Shown here: positions 34,325-43,574 of the stretch, one piece after another
How the letters are laid out: each line of letters begins with the position of its first letter
Numbering within the stretch: position 1 is the first letter of the stretch
DNA from: Kluyvera intermedia
GTDB taxonomy: Bacteria; Pseudomonadota; Gammaproteobacteria; Enterobacterales; Enterobacteriaceae
DNA: 64,000 nt
Direction: 5' to 3'
NCBI RefSeq assembly: GCF_021440345.1
Contig: NZ_JAKCNS010000019.1
Location: forward strand, 95,376-159,375
Translations under genes and position numbers: made by a program
Notes under the pieces: generated by a model
Databases searched by the model: none
What the model was told of the DNA's origin: nothing
Seen by the model: only the letters and a program-made list of their open reading frames with translations

Positions 34325-34635
34325 GTTTGTTTCTCCGAATTCAGACAAGGGCACGAAGTCTACCCGCAAGCGGCACATGACACAAATATTGCCCAGCGAT
34401 TGATGAGAGGGCCAGGAAGAACATTTTCCTAAGTAATTCCATAACGTAATTCATCAGCTACATTGATAAATTAAGCGCACATATCGATAAAAAAATCGAA
34501 CACATCAAATTTCCCTGACAAGCCCACGGGTATACTGCTTTACCTATAAAGGAGCAGTGGAAACGTTTTTGCGACAGGCCACGAGATATCCCCCGCGTAG
34601 CTTGTTGTGAAATAACAATAATCTGGAGGAATGTC
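34325..34635. other. epmA-frdA divergent control region
   Basis: There is no gene here. The right half carries the frd promoter (separate entry). The left half must hold the epmA promoter, which I cannot place confidently. A TTGAT half-site at about 34463-34467 may be a second FNR-type half-site but is isolated. Confidence 0.5.
34495..34536 (+). promoter_or_regulatory. frd promoter with FNR-type site
   Basis: The -10 is TATACT (34531-34536). A site with right half ATCAA (34504-34508) and degenerate left half ATCGA (34495-34499) lies centred about 41 bases before the expected start point, the position of a class II FNR activator. The same ATCGA-N4-(A/G)TCAA layout is known upstream of E. coli frdA. 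FNR control is inferred. Confidence 0.6.
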
Positions 34636-36426
34636 GTGCAAACCTTTCAAGCCGATCTTGCCATTATAGGCGCAGGCGGAGCTGGATTACGCGCTGCTAT
34701 TGCAGCCGCCCAGGCAAATCCAAAAGCCAAAATCGCTTTGATCTCAAAAGTTTATCCTATGCGCAGCCATACGGTTGCCGCCGAAGGTGGCTCCGCCGCC
34801 GTCGCACAGGACCATGATAGCTTCGAATACCATTTTCACGACACTGTCGCCGGTGGCGACTGGCTTTGCGAACAGGATGTCGTCGATTACTTTGTCCACC
34901 ATTGTCCAACGGAGATGACCCAGCTTGAGCAGTGGGGCTGCCCGTGGAGTCGTCGCCCGGACGGCAGCGTTAACGTCCGGCGCTTCGGTGGCATGAAAAT
35001 CGAACGCACATGGTTTGCCGCCGATAAAACCGGCTTCCATATGCTGCACACCCTATTCCAGACTTCCCTGCAATTCCCTCAAATCCAACGCTTTGATGAA
35101 CATTTCGTCCTCGATATTCTGGTCGATGATGGTCAGGCCCGTGGCTTGGTCGCCATGAACATGATGGAAGGTTCGCTGGTACAAATTCGCGCCAACGCGG
35201 TGGTGATGGCCACCGGCGGTGCGGGGCGTGTGTATCGATACAATACCAACGGCGGCATCGTTACCGGTGACGGCATGGGCATGGCGCTAAGCCACGGCGT
35301 TCCGCTGCGTGATATGGAATTCGTTCAGTATCACCCAACCGGTCTGCCGGGCTCTGGCATCCTGATGACCGAAGGTTGCCGTGGCGAAGGCGGTATTCTG
35401 GTCAACAAAAACGGCTACCGCTACCTGCAGGACTACGGTATGGGTCCGGAAACCCCGCTGGGCGAGCCGAAAAACAAATACATGGAGCTGGGTCCACGCG
35501 ACAAGGTTTCTCAGGCCTTCTGGCATGAATGGCGCAAAGGCAACACCGTACCAACGCCACGCGGTGATGTGGTCTATCTTGACCTGCGCCACCTCGGCGA
35601 GAAAAAGCTGCTGGAACGTCTGCCGTTCATCTGTGAACTGGCGAAAGCCTACGTCGGCGTCGATCCGGTGAAAGAGCCAATTCCAGTACGTCCAACCGCG
35701 CACTACACCATGGGCGGCATCGAAACCGACCAACAGTGTGAAACCCGCATTAAAGGGCTGTTCGCCGTCGGCGAATGTTCCTCCGTGGGTCTGCACGGTG
35801 CAAACCGCCTGGGCTCCAACTCGCTAGCGGAACTGGTAGTCTTCGGTCGTATGGCCGGTGAGCAGGCGATGGCCCGCGCAGCAACCGTCGGTGAAGCTAA
35901 CGGCAGCGCGCTGGACGCGCAGGTGAGCGATATCGAAAACCGCCTGAAAGCGGTGGTGAACCAGGAAGGCAACGAAAACTGGTCGAAGATCCGCGACGAA
36001 ATGGGTCTGTCGATGGAAGAAGGTTGCGGCATCTACCGTACCCCGGAGTTGATGCAGAAAACTATCGATAAGCTCGCTGAGCTACAGGAGCGCTTCAAAC
36101 GCGTGCGCGTCACCGATACCTCAAGCGTGTTCAATACCGATTTGCTCTACACCATTGAGTTGGGCCATGGTCTGAACGTTGCCGAATGTATGGCGCACTC
36201 GGCGATGGCACGTAAAGAGTCGCGCGGCGCACACCAGCGTCTTGACGAAGGCTGCACCGAGCGTGATGACGTTAACTTCCTCAAACATACCCTCGCCTTC
36301 CGCGATGCCGACGGCACCACGCGCCTCGACTACAGCGATGTGAAAATCACGACCCTGCCACCGGCTAAACGCGTGTACGGCGCAGAAGCAGAAGCGGCCG
36401 AGAAGAAGGAGAAGGCCAATGGCTGA
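34636..36426 (+). CDS. frdA: fumarate reductase flavoprotein subunit
   Basis: The 596-residue subunit starts at GTG with TGGAGG 7 bases upstream. The FAD-binding fold has [10 protein letters not shown] near residue 12, and His45 in [11 protein letters not shown] is the covalent FAD attachment site. The substrate site includes HPTGLPGSG and TAHYTMGGI. It reduces fumarate to succinate in anaerobic respiration at the inner face of the membrane. frdB overlaps its end by 8 bases. aspA and dcuA, later in the window, supply fumarate. Confidence 0.98.
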   Translation: MQTFQADLAIIGAGGAGLRAAIAAAQANPKAKIALISKVYPMRSHTVAAEGGSAAVAQDHDSFEYHFHDTVAGGDWLCEQDVVDYFVHHCPTEMTQLEQWGCPWSRRPDGSVNVRRFGGMKIERTWFAADKTGFHMLHTLFQTSLQFPQIQRFDEHFVLDILVDDGQARGLVAMNMMEGSLVQIRANAVVMATGGAGRVYRYNTNGGIVTGDGMGMALSHGVPLRDMEFVQYHPTGLPGSGILMTEGCRGEGGILVNKNGYRYLQDYGMGPETPLGEPKNKYMELGPRDKVSQAFWHEWRKGNTVPTPRGDVVYLDLRHLGEKKLLERLPFICELAKAYVGVDPVKEPIPVRPTAHYTMGGIETDQQCETRIKGLFAVGECSSVGLHGANRLGSNSLAELVVFGRMAGEQAMARAATVGEANGSALDAQVSDIENRLKAVVNQEGNENWSKIRDEMGLSMEEGCGIYRTPELMQKTIDKLAELQERFKRVRVTDTSSVFNTDLLYTIELGHGLNVAECMAHSAMARKESRGAHQRLDEGCTERDDVNFLKHTLAFRDADGTTRLDYSDVKITTLPPAKRVYGAEAEAAEKKEKANG

Positions 36427-37153
36427 GATGCAAAATATCAAAGTTGAGATCGTGCGCTACAACCCGGAAGTGGACAGCGCGCCTCACAGTGCCTTTTATG
36501 AAGTGCCTTACGACGAGCAAACGTCGCTGCTCGACGCGCTGGGCTACATCAAAGATAACCTTGCGCCGGACTTAAGCTATCGCTGGTCCTGCCGCATGGC
36601 TATCTGCGGTTCCTGTGGCATGATGGTTAACAAAGTGCCGAAGCTGGCCTGTAAGACCTTCCTGCGTGAATACACCAAAGGGATCAAAGTCGAAGCGCTG
36701 GCCAACTTCCCTATCGAGCGCGATTTGGTGGTCGATATGACCCACTTTATCGAGAGTCTGGAAGCGATTAAGCCGTATATCATCGGCAATCCGCGCACGC
36801 CAGATCAGGGACCAAACACCCAGACTCCGGCGCAGATGGCGAAATACCATCAGTTCTCCGGCTGCATCAACTGCGGCCTGTGCTATGCAGCCTGCCCGCA
36901 GTTTGGCCTGAATCCTGAATTCATCGGCCCGGCGGCGATAACCCTCGCTCACCGCTACAACGAAGATAGCCGCGACCACGGGAAGAAAGAGCGCATGGCG
37001 CAGCTGAATGGTCAGAATGGCGTCTGGACCTGTACCTTTGTCGGCTACTGCTCCGAAGTGTGTCCAAAACACGTCGATCCCGCCGCCGCCATTCAGCAGG
37101 GTAAAGTGGAAAGTTCGAAAGACTTTCTTATCGCTACCCTGAAACCACGCTAA
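36419..37153 (+). CDS. frdB: fumarate reductase iron-sulfur subunit
   Basis: The 244-residue protein has the [2Fe-2S] ligands in [14 protein letters not shown] and a downstream Cys. Clusters [4Fe-4S] and [3Fe-4S] use [13 protein letters not shown] and [10 protein letters not shown]. It passes electrons from menaquinol at FrdC/FrdD to the flavin of FrdA. Translation is probably coupled to frdA through the 8-base overlap. All cluster ligands are present. Confidence 0.98.
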   Translation: MAEMQNIKVEIVRYNPEVDSAPHSAFYEVPYDEQTSLLDALGYIKDNLAPDLSYRWSCRMAICGSCGMMVNKVPKLACKTFLREYTKGIKVEALANFPIERDLVVDMTHFIESLEAIKPYIIGNPRTPDQGPNTQTPAQMAKYHQFSGCINCGLCYAACPQFGLNPEFIGPAAITLAHRYNEDSRDHGKKERMAQLNGQNGVWTCTFVGYCSEVCPKHVDPAAAIQQGKVESSKDFLIATLKPR

Positions 37154-37163
37154 GGAGTGCATT

Positions 37164-37559
37164 ATGACGACTAAACGCAAACCCTATGTACGGCCGATGC
37201 CGTCCACCTGGTGGAGAAAACTGCCGTTTTATCGCTTCTACATGCTGCGTGAAGGCACAGCGGTACCCACCGTCTGGTTCAGTATTGTACTGATCTACGG
37301 TTTGTTTGCGCTGAAGCACGGTGCTGAGAGCTGGGCTGGCTACGTAGGCTTTTTACAAAACCCTATCGTGGTCGTGCTGAATCTGATCACCCTGGGCGCT
37401 GCGCTGCTGCACACTAAAACCTGGTTTGAGCTGGCGCCAAAGGCAGCCAACATCATCGTGAAAGGCGAGAAAATGGGGCCGGAGCCGATTATTAAAGGGC
37501 TCTGGGTCGTGACCGCAGTGGTCAGCGTGGTGATATTGTTTATCGCCCTGTTCTGGTAA
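37164..37559 (+). CDS. frdC: fumarate reductase membrane anchor FrdC
   Basis: The 131-residue hydrophobic protein has three membrane helices, starting about residues 28, 65 and 105. It begins [20 protein letters not shown], and the segment [17 protein letters not shown] carries the conserved Glu29 near the quinone site. With FrdD it anchors FrdAB and oxidises menaquinol. It lies 10 bases after frdB and 10 before frdD. Confidence 0.97.
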   Translation: MTTKRKPYVRPMPSTWWRKLPFYRFYMLREGTAVPTVWFSIVLIYGLFALKHGAESWAGYVGFLQNPIVVVLNLITLGAALLHTKTWFELAPKAANIIVKGEKMGPEPIIKGLWVVTAVVSVVILFIALFW

Positions 37560-37569
37560 GGAGACTGGC

Positions 37570-37929
37570 ATGATTAACCCTAATCCAAAACGTTCCGACG
37601 AGCCGGTATTCTGGGGCCTGTTCGGCGCAGGCGGCATGTGGGGTGCGATTATCGCCCCGGTTATTGTGCTGCTGGTTGGCATTATGCTGCCGCTGGGTCT
37701 GGCGCCGGCTGACGCCTTTAGTTACGAACGCGTACTGGGTTTTGCCCATAGCCTGATTGGCCGTGCGTTTATCTTCCTGATGATTGTTCTGCCGCTGTGG
37801 TGTGGTCTGCACCGTATTCACCATGCGATGCATGATCTGAAGATCCACGTCCCGAATGGGAAATGGGTGTTCTACGGCCTGGCAGCCATTCTGACGGTGG
37901 TGACGCTAGTCGGGGTACTGTTTATCTAA
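37570..37929 (+). CDS. frdD: fumarate reductase membrane anchor FrdD
   Basis: The 119-residue protein has three membrane helices and begins [24 protein letters not shown]. The conserved [14 protein letters not shown] segment (about 77-90) lies near the quinone and proton path. It completes the Frd complex. In E. coli the frd terminator doubles as the ampC attenuator; here ampC and blc are absent and gdx follows in the opposite direction. Confidence 0.97.
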   Translation: MINPNPKRSDEPVFWGLFGAGGMWGAIIAPVIVLLVGIMLPLGLAPADAFSYERVLGFAHSLIGRAFIFLMIVLPLWCGLHRIHHAMHDLKIHVPNGKWVFYGLAAILTVVTLVGVLFI

Positions 37930-37935
37930 CTTTGT

Positions 37936-37991
37936 GCCGCCTCCCGGCGGCGCTCTGTTCAACGGGGCGACGGTCCGTCGCCCCGTTGAAC
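37936..37991 (+). terminator. tandem hairpins after frdD
   Basis: A 6-bp stem (GCCGCC/GGCGGC, 37936-37951) is followed by a perfect 17-bp inverted repeat with a single central base (37957-37991, arms beginning GTTCAACGGGG). No U-run follows, so it may act as a bidirectional block between convergent frdD and gdx or as a 3' stabiliser. Confidence 0.6.
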
Positions 37992-38020
37992 ACATATCAC
38001 ACCAAACTACGCCTGCTGAA

Positions 38021-38338
38021 TTAATGGGCGCTTAGCTTCAGACCAATAATCCCCATGACAATCAGCGCAAGACTGACGATACGCATTGGGCTCGCTGACT
38101 CACCTAACAGCAGAATCCCGGTGATAGCTGCACCAACCGCACCGATTCCCGTCCAGACCGCATAGGCCGTCCCTACCGGCAGACTTTTCATCGCCCATGA
38201 CAGCATGGCCATGCTGACCACCATCGCCGCGATCGTAATGGCACTCGGCACCAGTCGGCTAAAACCATGGGTATATTTCAGGCCAACGGCCCACACCACT
38301 TCAAGAAGACCAGCAACAAAGAGAATTATCCAGGGCAT
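38021..38338 (-). CDS. gdx: guanidinium exporter Gdx (SugE)
   Basis: The 105-residue protein is a four-helix small multidrug resistance family member. It begins [26 protein letters not shown], with the essential Glu13 in LLEVVW. The SugE-type motif [14 protein letters not shown] lies at about 57-70. It exports guanidinium in exchange for protons as a dual-topology dimer. The start has GGAG 6 bases upstream. A guanidine-II riboswitch directly precedes it, which supports this substrate over the older chaperone-suppressor role. Confidence 0.96.
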   Translation of the reverse strand: MPWIILFVAGLLEVVWAVGLKYTHGFSRLVPSAITIAAMVVSMAMLSWAMKSLPVGTAYAVWTGIGAVGAAITGILLLGESASPMRIVSLALIVMGIIGLKLSAH

Positions 38339-38355
38339 ATCAGGCTCCATAATAA

Positions 38356-38399
38356 TGGGGCCGTCCCCAAGTGCGATACGCTTACGGGTCGTCCCGTAA
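38356..38399 (-). promoter_or_regulatory. guanidine-II (mini-ykkC) riboswitch upstream of gdx
   Basis: On the minus strand there are two hairpins, each capped by an ACGR tetraloop: TTACGGG-ACGA-CCCGTAA (38382-38399) and TGGGG-ACGG-CCCCA (38356-38369). The linker is 12 bases. The second stem ends 17 bases before the gdx ATG. Paired hairpins with ACGR loops are the defining mark of this guanidine-sensing class, where loop kissing on ligand binding frees translation. Confidence 0.93.
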
Positions 38400-38417
38400 G
38401 GTGTTTTGTAGAGAGGC

Positions 38418-38446
38418 AGTATAGGCAAGGAAAAACGACGGTACAA
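38418..38446 (-). promoter_or_regulatory. gdx promoter
   Basis: -10 TATACT (complement of 38418-38423) and -35 TTGTAC (complement of 38441-38446) are 17 bases apart on the minus strand. The start point would fall just before the riboswitch. Confidence 0.65.
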
Positions 38447-38472
38447 CAGCGCGTCGTACCGTCAGTCTGGAT

Positions 38473-38619
38473 TTATTGCTGCGCCTTGGTTGCTGCCCCA
38501 GAAATCGCGCTACCACCATCAGAAATATCCTGACCAAGACCTCGGGTGGTATTACATGCCGTTAAAACCGAGGAGAGTACCAGCACCGTAAAAAACGCTG
38601 CGATCGCTTTTTTCACCAT
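38473..38619 (-). CDS. ecnB: entericidin B lipoprotein
   Basis: The 48-residue peptide begins [20 protein letters not shown] with lipobox LTAC (Cys21). The mature part is [18 protein letters not shown] plus a short AATKAQQ tail. It matches entericidin B, a small toxic lipoprotein of stationary phase. The start has AAGGA 7 bases upstream. In E. coli its antidote gene ecnA stands next to it between efp and ecnB; no ecnA-like frame is present in the 176 bases between ecnB and efp here. Confidence 0.94.
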   Translation of the reverse strand: MVKKAIAAFFTVLVLSSVLTACNTTRGLGQDISDGGSAISGAATKAQQ

Positions 38620-38756
38620 AATGTCATCCTTATGTCAGTTTTAGTTATCTTGCTTGATAAGCATAGACAACTTCACCCAGCATGTTGGATTTCAGCGATT
38701 TTTTTCAGACTTAAACACGGGGAAGTAATGAAATAAGGCAGGGATTGCGGAAGGCA

Positions 38757-38778
38757 GGCGCAGCACTGCTGCTGCGCC
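38757..38778 (-). terminator. efp terminator hairpin
   Basis: A 9-bp perfect stem (GGCGCAGCA/TGCTGCGCC) with a 4-base loop begins 17 bases after the efp stop on the minus strand. The run after it is pyrimidine-rich (TGCCTTCC) rather than pure U. Confidence 0.65.
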
Positions 38779-38795
38779 ACGGCTCAATACATGAA

Positions 38796-39362
38796 TTACT
38801 TCACGCGAGAGACGTATTCGCCAGAGCGAGTATCAACTTTGATCACTTCGCCAATCTGTACGAACAGAGGAACTTTCACGACTGCGCCAGTAGACAGAGT
38901 CGCTGGTTTACCGCCGGTACCTGCGGTATCGCCTTTCAGACCTGGATCGGTTTCAACGATTTCCAGTTCAACGAAGTTTGGCGGGGTTACGGAGATAGGC
39001 TGACCGTTCCACAGGGTCACGATGCATTCAGCCTGATCCAGCAGCCATTTAGCGTTATCGCCAACGGCTTTCTCATCGGCAGCCAGCTGCTCGAAGGTTT
39101 CGTTATTCATGAAGTGCCAGAACTCACCGTCGGTATACAGGAAGGTCAGGTTCATATCGGCAACATCTGCACCTTCAGCGGAGTCGGTAGACTTGAAGGT
39201 TTTCTCTACGCGAGTACCGGTCAGCAGGCGGCGCAGTTTAACACGTGCGAATGCCTGACCTTTACCCGGCTTAACGAATTCACTGGCTTCAACCGCGTAC
39301 GGTTCGCCGTCCATCATGATTTTAAGACCAGCACGAAAATCGTTGCTATAGTAAGTCGCCAT
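38796..39362 (-). CDS. efp: elongation factor P
   Basis: The 188-residue protein begins [20 protein letters not shown]. Three beta-barrel domains mimic a tRNA. Lys34 in VKPGKGQAF is the site that EpmA and EpmB modify with beta-lysine. EF-P relieves ribosome stalling at polyproline. The ATG at 39362 gives the exact E. coli length; the open frame to 39473 runs into the divergent epmB. All of efp, epmA and epmB are in this window, and amiB here is a likely client. Confidence 0.98.
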   Translation of the reverse strand: MATYYSNDFRAGLKIMMDGEPYAVEASEFVKPGKGQAFARVKLRRLLTGTRVEKTFKSTDSAEGADVADMNLTFLYTDGEFWHFMNNETFEQLAADEKAVGDNAKWLLDQAECIVTLWNGQPISVTPPNFVELEIVETDPGLKGDTAGTGGKPATLSTGAVVKVPLFVQIGEVIKVDTRSGEYVSRVK

Positions 39363-39402
39363 AAGGCCCTCTGAAATTGTTAAATGGTAGCTAAGCCACA
39401 AA

Positions 39403-40431
39403 ATGGCGCATATTGTAACCCTAAATACCCCATCCAGAGAAGATTGGTTGATGCAACTTGCCGATGTTCTCACCGATCCGGATGAATTATTGCGTCTTCT
39501 GAATATAGACGCTGATGAAAACTTGCTCGCTGGCCGTGAAGCTAAGCGCCTTTTCGCCCTGCGCGTTCCACGTGCGTTCGTGGCGCGAATGGAAAAAGGT
39601 AATCCTGACGATCCGCTTTTACGTCAGGTACTTACCTCGCAAGAAGAGTTTATCGCCGCGCCAGGGTTTTCCACCGACCCGCTGGAAGAACAGCACAGCG
39701 TGGTACCGGGATTGCTGCATAAATACCGCAATCGCGCGTTATTGCTGGTAAAAGGCGGTTGTGCGGTAAATTGTCGTTATTGTTTCCGCCGCCACTTCCC
39801 GTACGCCGATAATCAGGGCAATAAGCGCAACTGGCAGGCCGCTCTCGACTACGTGAGTGCACACCCTGAACTGGATGAAATCATCTTCTCCGGCGGCGAT
39901 CCCCTGATGGCAAAAGATCATGAGCTAGACTGGCTGCTCACTCAGCTTGAGTCTATCCCGCATATCAAACGCCTGCGTATCCACAGCCGCTTGCCGATCG
40001 TTATCCCCGCACGCATTACTGATACCCTGGTTAGCCGCTTTGAGCGTTCATCACTGCAAATCCTGCTGGTGAATCATATTAACCACGCCAACGAAATCGG
40101 CGCGGAATTCCGTACCGCCATGGCAAATCTACGCCGGGTGGGCGTGACGTTGCTCAATCAGAGTGTATTATTGCGTGGCGTTAACGATAACGCCCAAACG
40201 CTAGCAAACCTCAGCAATGCACTATTTGACGCGGGCGTAATGCCCTATTACCTGCACGTGCTGGATAAAGTGCAGGGTGCAGCTCATTTCCTCATTAGTG
40301 ATGATGAAGCGCGTGAGATTGTGCGCGAATTACTCACTCTGGTATCCGGTTATATGGTACCTAAACTGGCCCGTGAGATTGGCGGTGAGCCGAGTAAAAC
40401 GCCGTTGGATCTCCAGCTGCGCCAGCGCTAA
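39403..40431 (+). CDS. epmB: EF-P lysine 2,3-aminomutase EpmB
   Basis: The 342-residue radical SAM enzyme has the cluster motif [11 protein letters not shown] (three Cys in CxxxCxxC). A PLP-binding Lys is expected near the C-terminus, in the DKVQGAAHF or [10 protein letters not shown] segment. It converts (S)-alpha-lysine to (R)-beta-lysine for transfer to EF-P by EpmA. It is divergent from efp with only 40 bases between start codons. The accessory island begins directly after it. Confidence 0.96.
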   Translation: MAHIVTLNTPSREDWLMQLADVLTDPDELLRLLNIDADENLLAGREAKRLFALRVPRAFVARMEKGNPDDPLLRQVLTSQEEFIAAPGFSTDPLEEQHSVVPGLLHKYRNRALLLVKGGCAVNCRYCFRRHFPYADNQGNKRNWQAALDYVSAHPELDEIIFSGGDPLMAKDHELDWLLTQLESIPHIKRLRIHSRLPIVIPARITDTLVSRFERSSLQILLVNHINHANEIGAEFRTAMANLRRVGVTLLNQSVLLRGVNDNAQTLANLSNALFDAGVMPYYLHVLDKVQGAAHFLISDDEAREIVRELLTLVSGYMVPKLAREIGGEPSKTPLDLQLRQR

Positions 40432-40437
40432 TACCTC

Positions 40438-40469
40438 GAATATAGATGGGCTTAAGTCTGTCTATATTC
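40438..40469 (+). terminator. candidate epmB terminator / island left boundary palindrome
   Basis: Nine-bp arms GAATATAGA and TCTATATTC are separated by 14 bases. They begin 6 bases after the epmB stop. No long U-run follows. The element marks the change from core to accessory DNA. Confidence 0.4.
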
Positions 40470-40574
40470 TCCACGTATCATAATAGACTGTGTTATTTTG
40501 GACACTTCAATAAAACCAAACCATATCAATAAGTTAATTTAATGATTAACTTAGAAATGGTTAAGGAGAACCGT

Positions 40575-41432
40575 TTGTCGATCACCATGATGGGTATTAA
40601 CGCCGGCGTTATTCGCCAGGATAAAAACTTTATTGCGCTAGCGCTGAAAGTGAAGTCATCACGTAATCAAGAGTCGCTATTCTTTCTGCCGGTTATCGTT
40701 CTAAAAGATCTGCTGATCGCGTTGGAATCTCGCCTATCCCAACTTCCGCATCTGAGCGCCGAAAAGCGCCGCCAATACGAAAAACTACGTGATAAAGCCG
40801 TCCAGAAAATGCATCAGAATATCCCCTCGATTCAACAGTTCGAGCTGGAGCAGGCTGACATCAATCAACGTGTCAATATTCTGTCTCTGACGCAGCATAA
40901 TGCCGATGCCATGACCTTCTCGCTAAAATTGCAGTCAGGTAAAAGTATTGAGCTAGTGGTTGATCTGCTGCAGATGGAATTACTGATTACCGTGATGATC
41001 CACGCGGTGAACAATGCTGAAATGCACGAGCTGACTTCACGCCTTGCATCGATAATGGACTTTCTGCCGCTTTACGATGTGGACCACCGCGACAGTGGCA
41101 ATCTGGAATATGATGCCTACGACCATCCGGCGTGGAAACGAAATCTGTTTGCGCACCATCTGGCTGTGCTCTATCGCTACACCAATTCCGAAGGGAAAGA
41201 ACAGTTTTGTGGAACGTTGATTAAAACACGGAGTAAACCAGGTTCAAAAGAGGTTGAGGAGATTTCTCGCCGTCTTCTGGATTTCAGTCCACGGCTGAAA
41301 AAACTTTCTGGCACATCGTGTCAGGTGTTTGTCAGAATGCTGTCGTCAGAAAAGAACAAAACGTTCACCCCCGATGACTGTATGCAGGCGCTCTATCAGC
41401 TACAGCAGAACGCAGAAAAAGCCAGGGACTGA
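40575..41432 (+). CDS. YjeJ-family protein, divergent paralogue
   Basis: From a TTG with AAGGAG 6 bases upstream the product has 285 residues; ATGs at 40542 and 40557 are in-frame alternatives with poorer sites. No signal peptide or membrane segment is seen. It is clearly related to the second family member at 52219: both share a GIN-A-VI start (GINAGVIRQDKNF against GINTAVIKYENRF), an NLFAHHLAVLY / LLFNHHLAILF segment and a TPDDCMQALY / TREECLRPLH tail motif. YjeJ has no known function. The copy lies between epmB and the regulator gene. The divergence is large, so the duplication is old. Confidence 0.75.
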   Translation: MSITMMGINAGVIRQDKNFIALALKVKSSRNQESLFFLPVIVLKDLLIALESRLSQLPHLSAEKRRQYEKLRDKAVQKMHQNIPSIQQFELEQADINQRVNILSLTQHNADAMTFSLKLQSGKSIELVVDLLQMELLITVMIHAVNNAEMHELTSRLASIMDFLPLYDVDHRDSGNLEYDAYDHPAWKRNLFAHHLAVLYRYTNSEGKEQFCGTLIKTRSKPGSKEVEEISRRLLDFSPRLKKLSGTSCQVFVRMLSSEKNKTFTPDDCMQALYQLQQNAEKARD

Positions 41433-41880
41433 CTTCGCGTCAGTATCACAGTGCACAAATCTGTCAAAGGGTTTGAGTTATGCAGATATAAATGGGCCTA
41501 GCCATCATTCAGTTCGCCCATTTCACCCAATCATATTTTCAATTGCCTCATGTTCATTACCCCTAAGCGCCGCATCATACCTACGTTTAGCCCTTACCTC
41601 AGACAGGACAAAAAAGTTCAGACAATTCGTAAAATGCTGGTTTTAAGAAGGTGAACTACCAGAGCATAAATCCTTTTTTTTGGAAAAATAAAAATATCAA
41701 TTGTCGGCATGTAAAAACATAACTCGTCTGCCGGGTACAGACCTGGCAGACAGCAGTTTTATTTTATGGATTTGAGGTATCAACAGGCGGTAGTTAACAA
41801 TCAGAACACAGTCAATGCGCCCATGATTTTGCATAAGATATTCCATAAACATAAAATATAAGAAAACCACCTTTTATTAT
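41433..41880. other. non-coding AT-rich stretch in the island
   Basis: No supportable gene lies here. Short frames of 24 and 34 codons around 41490-41650 lack ribosome-binding sites. The only clear structure is a hairpin at 41726-41751. The 120 bases before the regulator stop are very AT-rich. Confidence 0.5.
41726..41767 (+). terminator. rho-independent terminator, probably for the yjeJ-like gene
   Basis: A 7-bp stem GTCTGCC/GGCAGAC (41726-41751), with an internal GGT/ACC extension in the loop, is followed by AGCAGTTTTATTTTA. It lies 293 bases after the yjeJ-like stop, so a small untranslated or unrecognised element could lie between. Confidence 0.55.
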
Positions 41881-42447
41881 TTATAGAAATAGAGAGAGGA
41901 TGTTTGCGATCAGCATAGCTAGGAAAAGTGGCAATATCCATTTCGGTAGCATAAATGTCACGATTTTTTTGTCGTTGATATTTTCACTTACATTCTTATC
42001 TGCAGGTAAATCACTCTTCTGTGGCGCAGAATACTCTATTGGGGAAGATGAATCCATCATCTTATTATTAACGATATCATCAGACTCCACTTCATCATTT
42101 TTAAGAAATAAAGAAATATGTACGCTTGAGGAAATCACAAACCCTCGCTGCCTGACTGTAATAATAATATCCTGCGATAGACCCGCTTTAACCAAAGATT
42201 TCCTAAGCAACGATATGTTTTGATAAAATGTGTTTTGGGAAACAACAATACCTCTTGTTTTCCATACTGAATCCAGAAATTCTTCGCGGGATACAACCCG
42301 ATTGCTGCTCTCCAGCAGGAGCTGTAAGCAACGCGCAGTTGGCGCATTTAAACTCACCCCTTCACCTTTATCCCCAAGAGGTTGTAACATATTCATATTT
42401 GCATCAAAAATAACTTCATCATTAATAATATATTGATTGAATACCAT
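41881..42447 (-). CDS. winged-helix regulator with C-terminal membrane anchor (ToxR/CadC-like)
   Basis: The 188-residue protein has an N-terminal OmpR/CadC-type winged helix (about 8-108; SREEFLDSVWKTRGIVVSQN and the recognition region NTFYQNISLLRKSL, wing IITVRQRGF). A charged Ser/Asp/Asn-rich linker (about 115-162) follows, then one hydrophobic helix at 168-188 that ends the protein. Unlike ToxR or CadC there is no periplasmic domain, so it would be tail-anchored in the inner membrane. It is transcribed away from the fimbrial operon across a 508-base gap and is the obvious candidate to control it. Target and signal are unknown. Confidence 0.82.
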   Translation of the reverse strand: MVFNQYIINDEVIFDANMNMLQPLGDKGEGVSLNAPTARCLQLLLESSNRVVSREEFLDSVWKTRGIVVSQNTFYQNISLLRKSLVKAGLSQDIIITVRQRGFVISSSVHISLFLKNDEVESDDIVNNKMMDSSSPIEYSAPQKSDLPADKNVSENINDKKIVTFMLPKWILPLFLAMLIANILSLFL

Positions 42448-42955
42448 AATCCTTCCCCGTCCTCATTAGTTTCATGAAATAACGATGAATTAAATTCAAG
42501 TTTAACTTCACAAATCATAAAGCAGTCTTACAACCTTATAAGACTGAATAACTCATAGATTGTTTAAGGCATAAATACATGATGGCGTAGCCGTAACAAA
42601 TGCAAGGTTAGCATGATATTTCCCGCAAGTGAAAGTCAGTTTTTCTCGCTATCCTTCTCACCATCAAAAATTAACCGACCAGGGCAAAGAATGAATCCTC
42701 AGATCTCACCTAATCCATTTTTAAATTCAGAAACAATTCACATGCATTTTTTTCTTCGCCCACTAAGATTGTCATCGCTCCCGCTCACAGGGCAAATGTA
42801 GATCCCCATGAGGTTATACATTCCGCTTAAAGTCGGAGAAAAATGGCGGTACCTGGATAGAAAAAGTGATGTGTTAATTATTAATAAACGCAACTAATTA
42901 ACCATCGAGCCAGGTATCGATTCAGGACTTGAGTATTTACAAATGGATTAAGTAA
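42448..42955. promoter_or_regulatory. regulator-fimbria divergent control region
   Basis: This 508-base stretch has no supportable gene. It holds an 8-bp inverted repeat with an 8-base spacer (CAGTCTTA/TAAGACTG, 42523-42546), 76 bases from the regulator start, that could be an operator. The fimbrial ATG is preceded only by a weak GGATTAAG ribosome site. I found no pair of long inverted repeats that would make an invertible promoter, and no recombinase gene is nearby. Confidence 0.5.
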
Positions 42956-43525
42956 ATGAAAAAAACAATTTTAGCTGTAATGGTCGCAGCTTCTGCAATC
43001 ATCAGTGCACAGGCAATGGCAACAAATACGTCTGAAGTAACTATCCTGGGTGAAGTTACTGACTCAAAAACCTCCTGTGTGATCACCCCAACAGGTACGC
43101 TGAACAACGGTATCGTGCGTTTAACGACCGTCACAACTGCAGAAGCAAACGGCGAAGCAGTAAACACGCTGTTTAAAACTGCAAAATTCGGTTTTGATGT
43201 TAAAGACTGTGCCCTCGGTGGCGCTGATGAGAATAACGTCACTGGCCTGACCGTTAACGTAACCGGTACTACCAGCGGAAGCTCAGATATTCTGGATAAT
43301 ACCGCGGACGATCCAGCAGGCGGCATCGGTATTGGTATCAAGAAATTCGACGATTCTACTCGCCTTGTTTTTGATGGTTCCAGCCCTATGAATGAATCCT
43401 ACACCCCAGGCGAGATTACCCATCTGAATTATCTAGCTGGTTACGTGAAAGTTAACGCCGCAACCCCTATTACAGAAGGTCAAGTTAAAGGTGTAGCTAC
43501 TTTCACCATTGATTACACCATCTAA
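42956..43525 (+). CDS. major fimbrial subunit (type 1-like pilin)
   Basis: The 189-residue protein has a signal peptide (MKKTILAVMVAASAIISAQAMA, cleavage after residue 22). The mature pilin has two Cys (in TSCVITP and VKDCALGG) for the usual disulfide, an N-terminal donor strand region (TSEVTILGEVTDSK), and a C-terminal beta-zipper ending FTIDYTI with a penultimate-region Tyr. It would polymerise by donor-strand exchange after delivery by the chaperone gene that follows. Being first in the operon and small, it is the likely shaft subunit. No exact named fimbria is recognised. Confidence 0.87.
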   Translation: MKKTILAVMVAASAIISAQAMATNTSEVTILGEVTDSKTSCVITPTGTLNNGIVRLTTVTTAEANGEAVNTLFKTAKFGFDVKDCALGGADENNVTGLTVNVTGTTSGSSDILDNTADDPAGGIGIGIKKFDDSTRLVFDGSSPMNESYTPGEITHLNYLAGYVKVNAATPITEGQVKGVATFTIDYTI

Positions 43526-43574
43526 TTTTCTGAGGGCCTGGTTACGACAACAGGCCCTTCTTATCTTTTGAGAA

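Noticed and set aside
41433..41650. Small frames after the yjeJ-like gene as transposase remnants
   Set aside because: No recognisable transposase motif, terminal repeat or target duplication could be seen.
42613..42801. 62-codon frame in the fimbrial promoter region
   Set aside because: No ribosome site, no recognisable features, and it lies in the expected control region.
42448..42955. Invertible promoter (fim switch type) before the fimbrial operon
   Set aside because: Only short repeats were found, none of the expected paired layout, and no FimB/FimE-type recombinase is present in the island.
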